Of a DNA stretch of 8,047 nucleotides, positions 1-6,538 are shown in pieces. Below the pieces are notes generated by a model, which did not search any database, was not told the DNA's origin, and worked only from the letters and a program-made list of their open reading frames with translations. This DNA is from Gammaproteobacteria bacterium (GTDB taxonomy: Bacteria; Pseudomonadota; Gammaproteobacteria; UBA6429; Thiohalophilaceae), in contig JAOUOK010000055.1 in assembly GCA_029880425.1 (NCBI GenBank), positions 1 to 8,047 of the forward strand, given 5' to 3'. The position numbers were made by a program, and so were the translations under genes. Within the stretch, counting starts at the first letter, position 1. Every line of letters starts with the position of its first letter.

Positions 1-99
1 GAAGAAGGTATTGAAGGTGCGATTACTGGCCGTGCTATTTATGAAGGCACCCTTGATTTTACCGAGGGGCAAAAACTCGCAGACGAGTTAAGTAAATAA
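1..99 (+). CDS. hisA: Phosphoribosyl-formimino-AICAR-phosphate isomerase HisA, C-terminal end (partial)
   Basis: Reading frame 1 from the first base gives 32 residues and a TAA stop at 97-99. The peptide [15 protein letters not shown] matches the last beta-alpha unit of HisA, where a glycine-rich stretch helps hold the second phosphate of the substrate in the (beta/alpha)8 barrel. HisA isomerises ProFAR to PRFAR, which is the substrate of HisF. The next gene is hisF, 2 nt after the stop, which is the normal order hisA-hisF. The 5' part, about 210 codons for a typical HisA, lies outside the window. The call rests on a short but characteristic tail plus the operon context. Confidence 0.9.
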   Translation, partial: EEGIEGAITGRAIYEGTLDFTEGQKLADELSK

Positions 100-101
100 T
101 T

Positions 102-875
102 ATGGGTTTAGCAAAAAGAATCATTCCCTGTTTAGATGTCGACAATGGCCGTGTAGTGAAAGGCGTACAGTTTGTTGATATTCGTGATGCTGGTGATCCG
201 GTTGAAGTGGCCCGGCGTTATGATGAACAAGGTGCGGATGAAATTACTTTCCTGGATATCACGGCAACCTCGGACAACCGTGACACCATGGTACATTTGG
301 TTGAAGAAGTGGCGAGCCAGGTGTTTATCCCGTTAACTGTTGGCGGTGGCATTCGTAAAGTCGAAGATATTCGTACGATGCTTAATGCCGGTGCGGATAA
401 AGTGGGTATTAACAGTGCGGCCATTGCGAATCCTGAATTTGTTAAGGAAGCGGCAGAAAAATTTGGATCGCAGTGTATTGTGATCGCCATTGATGCCAAG
501 AAAGTCAGTGCCGAAGGCGAAGAAAATCGCTGGGAAATTTTTACCCACGGTGGACGAAAAGAAACAGGTATTGATGCTATCGAGTGGGCAATTAAAATGG
601 TGGATTACGGTGCAGGTGAAATCCTGTTAACCAGTATGGATCGTGATGGTACCAAGATCGGTTTTGATCTCGAGTTGACCCGTGCAATAAGTGAAGCGGT
701 GAATGTTCCGGTTATAGCATCTGGCGGTGTTGGTGAACTTCAGCACCTGGTTGAGGGGGTCAAAGAAGGTAAAGCTGACGCGGTACTGGCAGCCAGTATT
801 TTTCATTTTGGTGAATTCACCATTGAAGAAGCAAAACGAAAAATGGCATCCAGTGGTATCGAGATGCGGTTATAG
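102..875 (+). CDS. hisF: Imidazole glycerol phosphate synthase cyclase subunit HisF
   Basis: This 257-residue protein has the normal family length. HisF takes ammonia produced by the HisH glutaminase, cleaves PRFAR and closes the imidazole ring, giving imidazole glycerol phosphate and AICAR in the cytoplasm. The start [18 protein letters not shown] is a family hallmark. Asp12 in CLDV and Asp131 in IAIDAKK correspond to the two catalytic aspartates (Asp11 and Asp130 in Thermotoga). The phosphate-binding loops TVGGGIRK (about 79-86) and ASGGVGE (about 206-212) are intact, as expected of the two half-barrels. The ATG lies 2 nt after the hisA stop, so translation is probably coupled. hisH is not in the window and probably lies upstream of hisA. 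Confidence 0.98.
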   Translation: MGLAKRIIPCLDVDNGRVVKGVQFVDIRDAGDPVEVARRYDEQGADEITFLDITATSDNRDTMVHLVEEVASQVFIPLTVGGGIRKVEDIRTMLNAGADKVGINSAAIANPEFVKEAAEKFGSQCIVIAIDAKKVSAEGEENRWEIFTHGGRKETGIDAIEWAIKMVDYGAGEILLTSMDRDGTKIGFDLELTRAISEAVNVPVIASGGVGELQHLVEGVKEGKADAVLAASIFHFGEFTIEEAKRKMASSGIEMRL

Positions 876-878
876 TTT

Positions 879-1265
879 ATGGGTGAAGACTGGTTAAACG
901 AGATTAAATGGGACAAAGATGGACTGGTTCCGGCCATTGCCCAGGAAACAGGTACGGGTAAAATTTTAATGATGGCCTGGATGAACCGGGAGTCATTAGC
1001 GTTATCTGTTAACGAAGGCAGGGCAATTTACTGGTCACGTTCACGTGGAAAGTTATGGCGCAAGGGTGAAGAATCTGGTCATGTTCAAACCATTAAAGAT
1101 ATCCGCTTAGATTGTGATAATGATGTTGTGTTGTTAGAAGTTGAACAATTAGGGGGTATTGCTTGTCATACTGGCCGTCACAACTGTTTTTATAAACAGT
1201 TGCAAAATGATAAATGGGTTGAAGTAGACTCGATAATTAAAAACCCCGATGAGATTTATAAATAA
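879..1265 (+). CDS. hisI: Phosphoribosyl-AMP cyclohydrolase HisI
   Basis: This 128-residue single-domain enzyme opens the adenine ring of phosphoribosyl-AMP, the third step of histidine synthesis. The zinc and magnesium ligand pattern is visible: the Asp-Cys-Asp cluster at residues 78-80 (RLDCDND) and the second cysteines Cys96 and Cys103 in [14 protein letters not shown]. The [18 protein letters not shown] stretch (51-68) is the usual substrate-binding segment. The ATG sits 3 nt after the hisF stop. HisE is encoded by the next gene, not fused to the C-terminus as in E. coli HisI(E). This separate arrangement is common in other gammaproteobacteria such as pseudomonads. Confidence 0.97.
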   Translation: MGEDWLNEIKWDKDGLVPAIAQETGTGKILMMAWMNRESLALSVNEGRAIYWSRSRGKLWRKGEESGHVQTIKDIRLDCDNDVVLLEVEQLGGIACHTGRHNCFYKQLQNDKWVEVDSIIKNPDEIYK

Positions 1266-1271
1266 ATTCCT

Positions 1272-1589
1272 ATGTCAGATATATTAAAACAGTTAGCACA
1301 AGTACTGGCAGAGCGTAAAAATGCCGATCCGGAATCATCTTATGTTGCCAAGTTACACAGCAAGGGTCTGGATGCCATTTTGAAAAAAGTGGGTGAAGAA
1401 GCTACCGAAACTGTGATGGCAGCAAAAGATGGTGATGCGGAAAAAATTATTTATGAAACGGCCGATCTCTGGTTTCACACCATGGTGATGTTATCGAATC
1501 AGGGCTTAAGTCATGAAGACGTACTTATAGAACTGGCACGTCGCTTTGGTATGTCGGGCCTGGAAGAAAAAGCAAACAGGTCAAAATAA
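1272..1589 (+). CDS. hisE: Phosphoribosyl-ATP pyrophosphohydrolase HisE
   Basis: This 105-residue all-alpha MazG-like enzyme hydrolyses phosphoribosyl-ATP to phosphoribosyl-AMP and pyrophosphate, the second step of the pathway. It feeds HisI, the product of the gene just before it. The metal-binding motif is intact: GEEATE (41-46) supplies the paired glutamates, and YETADLWFH (61-69) supplies the downstream Glu62 and Asp65. The N-terminal pattern of LxxLxxVLAERK and [10 protein letters not shown] is also typical. The gene follows the hisI stop by 6 nt and is the last his gene. The HIT gene starts 15 nt later, so the operon may continue into it. Confidence 0.97.
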   Translation: MSDILKQLAQVLAERKNADPESSYVAKLHSKGLDAILKKVGEEATETVMAAKDGDAEKIIYETADLWFHTMVMLSNQGLSHEDVLIELARRFGMSGLEEKANRSK

Positions 1590-1604
1590 TAGGATTAAGC
1601 TGAA

Positions 1605-1943
1605 ATGAGTGATTGTCTCTTTTGTAAAATCTTAGCAGGTGAAATCCCGTCGGATAAAATTTATGAAGATGACAAGATGTACGTTTTTAAAGATATCTAT
1701 CCAAAAGCTGATGTACATTTACTCGCAATACCACGTGTACATATTGAAAGTTTAAATGAAGTATCAGATGAACATGATGAAATCATGGCACATATGATAA
1801 AACAGTTACCAAAATTAGCAAAAGAACAGGGCCTGGATGATGGTTTCAGAACCATTATTAATACTGGCGAAGGTGGTGGACAGGTTGTCTTCCATTTACA
1901 TATACATTTATTAGGTGGCAGTAACCTTCCTGGTTTTCAGTAA
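1605..1943 (+). CDS. hinT: HIT-family purine nucleoside phosphoramidase (HINT branch)
   Basis: This 112-residue histidine-triad protein begins with CLFCKILAGEIPSDKIYEDD and ends with the triad HLHIHLLGG (His97, His99, His101). His99 should be the nucleophile that takes up AMP. The HLLGG ending and the GGGQVVFH lead place it in the HINT branch, related to E. coli HinT. That family hydrolyses adenosine 5'-phosphoramidates and lysyl-AMP type adducts; the physiological substrate here is unknown. Cys4 and Cys7 form a CxxC seen in many HINT proteins, where it can bind zinc. The possible ribosome site AGGA is at 1591-1594. Its position between hisE and tatA is a recurring gene order in gammaproteobacteria and does not imply a role in histidine synthesis or Tat export. 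Confidence 0.93.
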   Translation: MSDCLFCKILAGEIPSDKIYEDDKMYVFKDIYPKADVHLLAIPRVHIESLNEVSDEHDEIMAHMIKQLPKLAKEQGLDDGFRTIINTGEGGGQVVFHLHIHLLGGSNLPGFQ

Positions 1944-1959
1944 ATTATTTTTAAAACAT

Positions 1960-1965
1960 TATAAT
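1960..1965 (+). promoter_or_regulatory. Possible -10 element for tatABC
   Basis: A perfect TATAAT lies in the 60-nt AT-rich gap between the HIT gene and tatA and would give a leader of about 30 nt. No good -35 hexamer is seen at 16-18 nt upstream; the best is TTCAGT at 1936-1941. The region is so AT-rich that a chance match is likely. It is the only sizeable gap in the his-HIT-tat run, so a separate tat promoter here is plausible. Confidence 0.3.
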
Positions 1966-2003
1966 TAGTTAATTATTAATATTATTTAATATGGAGAAAT
2001 AAA

Positions 2004-2228
2004 ATGGGATTTGGTGTTACAGAGTTAATTATCATACTTGTTATAGTCCTGGTGTTATTTGGAGCCAAACGTTTGCGTAATGTAGGTAGTGACCTGGGTT
2101 CAGCCGTTAAAGGTTTTAAAAATGCGGTAAAAGATGAAGAAGAAAAACCTGCAGAGCAAATAACTAAAAGTGAAAGCGGCGTTATTGAAGGTGAAGTAAC
2201 TAAAGTTAAAGAAGAAGATAAAGTTTAA
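2004..2228 (+). CDS. tatA: Sec-independent protein translocase subunit TatA
   Basis: This 74-residue TatA is the pore- or membrane-thinning subunit recruited by TatBC to export folded twin-arginine proteins. It has one short hydrophobic helix (about residues 7-18), the conserved FG hinge at Phe19-Gly20 in LFGAKRL, an amphipathic helix (about 21-42, with GSDLGSAVKGFKNAV) and a charged tail rich in Glu and Lys. Glu7 occupies the polar position near the start of the membrane helix (Gln8 in E. coli TatA). GSDLG and KGFKNA distinguish TatA from TatB. The ribosome site GGAG at 1993-1996 is the best in the tat cluster, in keeping with the high TatA level the system needs. The stop codon lies inside a strong hairpin. 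Confidence 0.97.
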   Translation: MGFGVTELIIILVIVLVLFGAKRLRNVGSDLGSAVKGFKNAVKDEEEKPAEQITKSESGVIEGEVTKVKEEDKV

Positions 2229-2248
2229 CCTTGTATTTCAAGGTTAAA
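2224..2248 (+). other. 10-bp hairpin between tatA and tatB
   Basis: A perfect inverted repeat has arms TTTAACCTTG (2224-2233) and CAAGGTTAAA (2239-2248) around the loop TATTT. The TAA stop of tatA is part of the left arm. It is not followed by a run of T (the next bases are ACACTTTTC), so it is not a classical intrinsic terminator. It may protect the 3' end of a tatA message, cause partial termination, or reduce entry into tatB. TatA is needed in large excess over TatB and TatC, which makes such a role reasonable. The structure is seen; the function is inferred. Confidence 0.65.
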
Positions 2249-2272
2249 ACACTTTTCTGAGATTGTTTAAGT

Positions 2273-2773
2273 ATGTTTGATATTGGTTTTTGGGAACTTA
2301 CCACGATTGCTGTGATCGCGTTGCTTGTGATTGGCCCGGATAAATTACCGGGTGTTGCACGAACTGCAGGTAAGTGGGTTGGACGTGCGCGTCGTTTTGT
2401 TTCAGATGTAAAAACTGATATTGATCGTGAACTAAAACAAGAAGAAATCCGCAATGCCCTGGCAAAAGATGTGGGTCTTGATGAAATTAAAGAAATTATG
2501 AAGACTGATGCCTTTACCCTTGAAGAAGAGGACAAGCCAAGTTACCAGGTCAGCGCGTTTAATGATCCGGAAGCCTATAATAAAAAAATCTTGGATGAAG
2601 AACGCGCCAGGCAAGAAGCAGGTGATACTGAGCATGATCAAGTGCCAGGTGACGAGTTAAAAGAGATGGCAGATCACAGCGACGTGGCAGATGATGAATA
2701 TGAAGAAGACTATGATGCGGATAGTTTTGATACCTCTAGCGATGATAATTCTTCATCTAAAAAAGATAACTAA
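2273..2773 (+). CDS. tatB: Sec-independent protein translocase subunit TatB
   Basis: This 166-residue TatB forms the receptor complex with TatC that binds twin-arginine signal peptides. The start MFDIGFWELTTIAVIALLVIGPDKLPG is diagnostic: Glu8 in the membrane helix (about 6-20), then the GP hinge at Gly21-Pro22 and DKLP. The amphipathic helix runs over about 26-60 (ARTAGKWVGRARRFVSDVK), with DIDRELKQEEIR after it. The tail from about 80 on is highly acidic and rich in Asp, Glu and Ser, probably disordered, which is typical of TatB. No good ribosome site precedes the ATG (GATTGTTTAAGT), unlike tatA, so TatB is probably made at a lower level. Confidence 0.97.
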   Translation: MFDIGFWELTTIAVIALLVIGPDKLPGVARTAGKWVGRARRFVSDVKTDIDRELKQEEIRNALAKDVGLDEIKEIMKTDAFTLEEEDKPSYQVSAFNDPEAYNKKILDEERARQEAGDTEHDQVPGDELKEMADHSDVADDEYEEDYDADSFDTSSDDNSSSKKDN

Positions 2774-2781
2774 TTAAAGCC

Positions 2782-3624
2782 ATGAGCGAAAATTCCAATT
2801 CAACTGATACTTCAGTAGAGCAAGAAGCCCCTTTTATGTCACACCTGGTAGAGTTACGTGATCGTTTGTTGCGTGCAGTGTTAGTGGTGCTGGTTGTTTT
2901 TTTAGCTTTATTTACTTTTTCAAATGAACTTTATTCTCTTTTAGCCGAACCCTTGTTGCGACATTTACCACAAGGTAGCAGCATGATTGCAACAGAAGTT
3001 GCGTCACCTTTTTTAACACCTTTTAAGCTTTCGATGGTAACGGCAATTTTTATCAGCATGCCTTTTATTTTGTACCAACTGTGGGCATTTGTTGCACCGG
3101 GTTTGTACAAGCATGAAAAAAGCATGGCTTTTCCTTTACTCTTTTCAAGTATTATCTTGTTTTACTTAGGAATGGTGTTTGCCTATTTTGTTGTCTTCCC
3201 ATTAATGTTTGGATTTTTTACAGGTATCCAGCTTCAGGGTGTCACCATGATGACGGATATCACAAAATATCTCGATTTTGTTTTAAAAATGTTTTTTGCT
3301 TTTGGTATGGCATTTGAGGTTCCGATTGCAACTATTATTGTTATTGCTACCGGGATGACGACAGCTGAAAAACTGGCGGATAAGCGCCCGTTTATTATTG
3401 TCATTGCATTTATCGTGGGTATGTTGCTGACACCACCTGATGTGGTTTCACAAATGTTATTAGCAATACCGATGTGGGTGTTGTTTGAATTAGGTCTTGT
3501 TTTTTCACGTTTGTTAAGCCGTAAACGCGAACGCCTGGCAAAAGAACGGGAAAAACAGGAAGAACAGGAACTTGATGATGAGTTTGAAAAGGCGATTGCT
3601 GAAGAAGAAAAACTCAACAAGTAA
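2782..3624 (+). CDS. tatC: Sec-independent protein translocase subunit TatC
   Basis: This 280-residue protein has six membrane helices and is the core of the Tat receptor, binding the twin-arginine motif. The residues known to matter in E. coli TatC are present with an offset of nine: Glu24 in SHLVELRDRLL (Glu15), Pro57 (Pro48), Phe103 in LWAFVAPGLY (Phe94), Glu112 in YKHEK (Glu103), Glu179 in AFEVP (Glu170), Asp220 in LLTPPD (Asp211) and Gln224 (Gln215). The GSSMIATEVASPFLTPFKLS region is nearly the same as the E. coli periplasmic loop. The cytoplasmic C-terminal tail (about 247-280) is highly charged, mostly Lys, Arg and Glu, and probably a free helix. The gene starts 8 nt after tatB and ends the operon. 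Confidence 0.98.
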   Translation: MSENSNSTDTSVEQEAPFMSHLVELRDRLLRAVLVVLVVFLALFTFSNELYSLLAEPLLRHLPQGSSMIATEVASPFLTPFKLSMVTAIFISMPFILYQLWAFVAPGLYKHEKSMAFPLLFSSIILFYLGMVFAYFVVFPLMFGFFTGIQLQGVTMMTDITKYLDFVLKMFFAFGMAFEVPIATIIVIATGMTTAEKLADKRPFIIVIAFIVGMLLTPPDVVSQMLLAIPMWVLFELGLVFSRLLSRKRERLAKEREKQEEQELDDEFEKAIAEEEKLNK

Positions 3625-3700
3625 AATGCTTTAACGCTGATTTTCAGCCATTCGGATATGCGTCACAAATTCAGGTTTTATATGAATACCAGGAAAATAA

Positions 3701-5416
3701 TTAAATATTATCCCCGGATAAATCTGCAGATAAATCAACAGGGGCATTTTCCAGTGTATCAAATTCAAACATTGCAATATTTCCACTTGAGATAATCAGC
3801 TTTGTCAGTTTGATATAGAAGAGCTTTGTTTTCATGTTAACGGATAAAATGCTGCCTATATCGTAAAGTAATGCAGGTACAATAACGCTGCGTAACTGTT
3901 TAATCGAAACTTGTTTCGGGATTAGCAGGCTGCGGAAGTAATCTGTACCTTTGCCAATACCATCAACAGCTTTAACAGCAATCGGAACGGCACTATGAGC
4001 CAGGTTCATAATCCCCATTTCAACATTATTTTTCTCGTTAATTTGCAGCCAGCGAATAATACCAATTTTCCAATGCTGCCCAGTTTTACTTTCAAATAAA
4101 TAACTGACAACTTCGCCGACTTTGACATTCATATTTTGACATGAGTCTGCACAGCTTAAAGCAAGACCGGTATGGCTGATATTATGTTGTTGCCATGGGC
4201 TAATCGGGTAAGCACTTTTTTCATGCAGGCGATCTTTATGTAAGGCATCACGATAGCTGTTTGCAAATACTGTTGCCTGTTTATTTTCTTTTGATAACAA
4301 ACGCAGTTCATCCATCTCGGGGGTAAACGAAGCTTTGTTAGATGAATAAAAATGACAGGCATTGAGACTTAGTGCCATACGTAATCTTGCACCACGGTCT
4401 TTTCGATCATTTCCACGTGTTAAATTACTATGCCAGGCATCGGTTAAGCGAAGCAACATATCACGTTGCTGCCGTTCCCTGAGTGATTGTGGCGTTTCGT
4501 CGTGTTCGAGAAAATCATCTGAGTCGAAATTGTAACGAAGTACTTTCGTTATATGATTATTTAGCCGTTCTTTTACTCGATTGATATCAATAATTCGACC
4601 ATCAACCGGTTCCCATTCGAGGTTTTCTGGTATGTAGCGTGGCGACATGTCTGTGGCAAAATCCACACCGTACTGATCTGAAATATGTTTTTTATCAAGT
4701 TCACTTATATTGCATACAGAAGTCCAGGCTGAAACAAGGTAGAAAATATCTTCAGCTTCGTTCTGCATAAGATGATAAGGAGCAGATAAAGAAAGTAGCA
4801 CTATGCGTTTATAGGCTAAATCAATCGTGTATTGAATGGGTAAAGGATGATCGGGATAGGGATCATCAATAGGTTCATTTTGAATGCTTTCATACTCAGC
4901 ATAACGATAAAGCTGATGTAACTCACGCCAGGCATCATATTGTGGTGAAGAATAAACCAGGTAGCTTTCCACGATACTCCGGGCGAGATACTGGATACTG
5001 AGATAAATTGATTCACGAAGTAAAAGCTGATCATTTTCCTTGGCTGATTTTTTTTCCATTAAGTCACTGGTAATCAGTTTATAGCCATGGGCCATTTCGA
5101 TTAATAATTTCTGGATAAGCTCGGCAATGAGTAAATTGTCGTGTGACAGGGGAAGTTGTGCCTGGTGTAAAGGCTGTTTTAATGAAAGCAATAATTGCCT
5201 GAACGTCGGCCGCAGTGCATCAAGTAACTGGCTGCGCTCAGAGTAGGGATAACGCGACTGGTTTAAAATTTTTAGCTGCTGTAAAACAATTTGTGATGAT
5301 TTTTTTACATTACCAATCGGTAAACCTTTGAGCCATAAATTAAATTGCTTAGCTTTTATGTAGGGCTTAGGCCGTTTTGAACTGAGTAAAGGTAAATTGA
5401 GTACTGGTAAAGTCAC
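3701..5416 (-). CDS. PilZ-like protein of unknown function
   Basis: This 571-residue soluble protein has no signal peptide or membrane helix. The N-terminal part (about 1-240) is helical and Leu/Gln-rich, with YPYSERSQLLDALRPTFRQLL (56-76) and LIEMAHGYKL (105-114); I recognise this pattern from conserved gammaproteobacterial proteins annotated as PilZ-domain proteins. The middle (331-356) has an Arg-rich stretch, NLTRGNDRKDRGARLRM, leading into a beta-like segment ending ACHFY. The last part (about 405-560) is beta-rich and contains NISHTG (412-417), matching the (D/N)xSxxG half of the cyclic-di-GMP motif. The RxxxR half is not just before it; one occurs far upstream at Arg334-Arg338. Cyclic-di-GMP binding is therefore possible but unproven. 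The start is GTG at 5416-5414, because an in-frame TAA lies two codons upstream; the ribosome site is weak. It converges with tatC across 76 nt. Confidence 0.75.
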   Translation of the reverse strand: MTLPVLNLPLLSSKRPKPYIKAKQFNLWLKGLPIGNVKKSSQIVLQQLKILNQSRYPYSERSQLLDALRPTFRQLLLSLKQPLHQAQLPLSHDNLLIAELIQKLLIEMAHGYKLITSDLMEKKSAKENDQLLLRESIYLSIQYLARSIVESYLVYSSPQYDAWRELHQLYRYAEYESIQNEPIDDPYPDHPLPIQYTIDLAYKRIVLLSLSAPYHLMQNEAEDIFYLVSAWTSVCNISELDKKHISDQYGVDFATDMSPRYIPENLEWEPVDGRIIDINRVKERLNNHITKVLRYNFDSDDFLEHDETPQSLRERQQRDMLLRLTDAWHSNLTRGNDRKDRGARLRMALSLNACHFYSSNKASFTPEMDELRLLSKENKQATVFANSYRDALHKDRLHEKSAYPISPWQQHNISHTGLALSCADSCQNMNVKVGEVVSYLFESKTGQHWKIGIIRWLQINEKNNVEMGIMNLAHSAVPIAVKAVDGIGKGTDYFRSLLIPKQVSIKQLRSVIVPALLYDIGSILSVNMKTKLFYIKLTKLIISSGNIAMFEFDTLENAPVDLSADLSGDNI

Positions 5417-5813
5417 CGTTTATTGCCCGTTATTTGTTATAAATATTGTGAATGAGTTAGTCATACTGTAATTCACATATTTATGAAGTGCCAATATATC
5501 TGGCCATTTTATCTCAAATATTTTGCCTAAAGTGTGAATTGTCACCATGCAAGAAAACTAATTCTTTAGTAAATTTATTGGTTATTTTCAATTTAAAATA
5601 ATTGATAAATTTATGTTAATTATTAGGCGGTAAGGTTGTCTTTATCATGGCTGCGATGTATTTTCACTACCCTTGCAAATAACAATAATTATAAGCAAAT
5701 TTATGCAGTTTCAGGTTTTAACGATACAGTTAAATTATAAGGAAAGGTCTTTTAGCAATAGACTCACCAGATTTCTTTCAAAAATCATTATTAGTTACTT
5801 TTAGCGAGTATTC

Positions 5814-5827
5814 TTGATCTCGATCAA
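5814..5827 (+). promoter_or_regulatory. FNR/Anr-type binding site
   Basis: TTGATCTCGATCAA is a perfect match to the FNR consensus TTGAT-N4-ATCAA, bound by FNR, Anr and related Crp-family oxygen or NO sensors. Its centre, 5820.5, lies 41.5 nt upstream of position 5862, which is the start point predicted by the -10 element at 5850-5855. This is the geometry of a class II activated promoter. It predicts that the DUF302 and octaheme cytochrome genes are turned on when oxygen is low. Confidence 0.8.
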
Positions 5828-5849
5828 AGAATAATTACCAATATGAGAC

Positions 5850-5855
5850 TATAAG
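5850..5855 (+). promoter_or_regulatory. -10 element of the FNR-type promoter
   Basis: TATAAG differs from TATAAT at one base and lies 22 nt after the end of the FNR box. No -35 consensus is needed, because the FNR box covers that position as in class II promoters. The predicted start of transcription is near 5862, giving a leader of about 57 nt before the ATG at 5919. Confidence 0.6.
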
Positions 5856-5877
5856 AATATTAGAAATGTCTAATATT
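5856..5877. promoter_or_regulatory. Perfect 9-bp dyad over the predicted transcription start
   Basis: The arms AATATTAGA (5856-5864) and TCTAATATT (5869-5877) are exact reverse complements around AATG. The element sits directly after the -10 box and spans the predicted start, which is where a repressor would block the promoter. Because the transcript would begin inside it, it is more likely a protein-binding operator than an RNA hairpin. Its AT-rich TTAGA/TCTAA form recalls sites of ArsR-family repressors, but I cannot name the regulator. Confidence 0.5.
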
Positions 5878-5918
5878 TCGGGTTCTCATAAAAATCAGTA
5901 TTAACAGGGAGCAAAATC

Positions 5919-6461
5919 ATGAAAATTATCGTAGGTTTTATTGCCGGTGTTGGCTTGTTCATCGCCACCTTACTTTTGTATGCACCAGATCTCATGATGA
6001 AGGAACATCCGAGTCCATTTGGTGTAGAAGAGACGGCGGCACGGGTACAAGCGAATATCCAGGCACTGGAAAGTCGTGGTTGGAAACTGTCTGCTTTACG
6101 TAATCCAGCCAAGGCTGCAGCAGCAAGTGGTGTAAATGTATTACCTGTCTTATTGGTTGAAGCTTGCAGTACTAAATACTCTGCTCCTTTACTTAAAGAT
6201 GACACAACAAAAATTCTTTCAATCTTAATGCCCTGTACGATTACTGTTTATAAAAAAGATGATGGTAAGACTTATATCGGTACGATGAACTCAGGTTTAG
6301 TTGGTCGAATGTTTGGCAAGAAAGTCGGCGATATTATGGCCGAGGTTGCCAAAGATCAGGCTAAATTTGTCGTAATGGATCCTTCTAAACCCGCACCTCC
6401 ATTGGTTCGTGGAGGCCCAGGTGGTGGTGGTAAAGGTGGTCCTAAAGATGCAGGTTGTTAA
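5919..6461 (+). CDS. Membrane-anchored DUF302-family protein with Gly-rich, Cys-terminated tail
   Basis: This 180-residue protein has one N-terminal membrane helix (about 3-22) without a clear cleavage site, so it is probably an anchor with the rest in the periplasm. Residues about 31-125 look like DUF302: SPFGVEETAARVQANIQALE, then RGWKLSALRNPAKAAAASG, then the strand with VLLVEACSTKYSAPLLKDD and ISILMPCTITVYKKDDG in variant form. The domain's function is unknown. Only three cysteines occur: Cys83, Cys106 and Cys180. The tail (about 156-180) is Pro- and Gly-rich, with RGGPGGGGKGGPKDAGC, and ends in cysteine. The start is supported by the ribosome site AGGGAG at 5906-5911. Two TAA stops stand in tandem at 6459-6464. 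It lies 77 nt upstream of the octaheme cytochrome and shares its promoter, which suggests a partner in the same periplasmic sulfur or nitrogen redox process (inference). Confidence 0.8.
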   Translation: MKIIVGFIAGVGLFIATLLLYAPDLMMKEHPSPFGVEETAARVQANIQALESRGWKLSALRNPAKAAAASGVNVLPVLLVEACSTKYSAPLLKDDTTKILSILMPCTITVYKKDDGKTYIGTMNSGLVGRMFGKKVGDIMAEVAKDQAKFVVMDPSKPAPPLVRGGPGGGGKGGPKDAGC

Positions 6462-6502
6462 TAACGTGCCAGGAACTACCAATAAGCATAATCAATTTCA
6501 AA

Positions 6503-6517
6503 CTGTGGTTTTCACAG
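6503..6517 (+). other. Small hairpin upstream of the octaheme cytochrome gene
   Basis: CTGTG (6503-6507) and CACAG (6513-6517) can pair around GTTTT. The stem is only 5 bp, has no T-run after it and lies in the 77-nt gap between the two genes. It is too weak for a terminator; at most it is a processing or stability element. The ribosome site GGGGA at 6527-6531 follows it. Confidence 0.25.
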
Positions 6518-6538
6518 CATGAATACGGGGACAGAACG

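Larger units (their letters stand above)
5417..5918. other. Divergent intergenic region with regulatory sites
   Basis: About 500 nt of AT-rich DNA separate the PilZ-like gene (leftward) from the DUF302-cytochrome unit (rightward). No convincing gene is present; short ORFs such as 5703-5804 (33 codons) lack ribosome sites. The right 110 nt hold an FNR-type box, a -10 element, a dyad and a ribosome site, listed separately. On the left, the heptamer TGTGAAT occurs at 5447-5453 and 5533-5539 and its complement ATTCACA at 5471-5477, close to where the promoter of the leftward gene should be. A weak candidate for that promoter on the minus strand is TTACAG, 17 nt, CAATAT. The stretch from about 5545 to 5810 shows nothing I can name. 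Confidence 0.6.

Noticed and set aside
3234..3620. 128-codon minus-strand frame antisense to tatC
   Set aside because: It is Ser-rich low-complexity sequence that mirrors the Glu/Lys-rich tail and helices of TatC; no motif and no ribosome site.
3636..3648. GCTGA-TTT-TCAGC hairpin as a terminator after tatC
   Set aside because: The stem is only 5 bp and no T-run follows on the plus strand; on the minus strand the following bases are mixed. Not enough to call a terminator for either convergent gene.
5703..5804. 33-codon open frame in the large intergenic region
   Set aside because: There is no ribosome site, the composition follows the AT-rich background, and the peptide shows no recognisable pattern.
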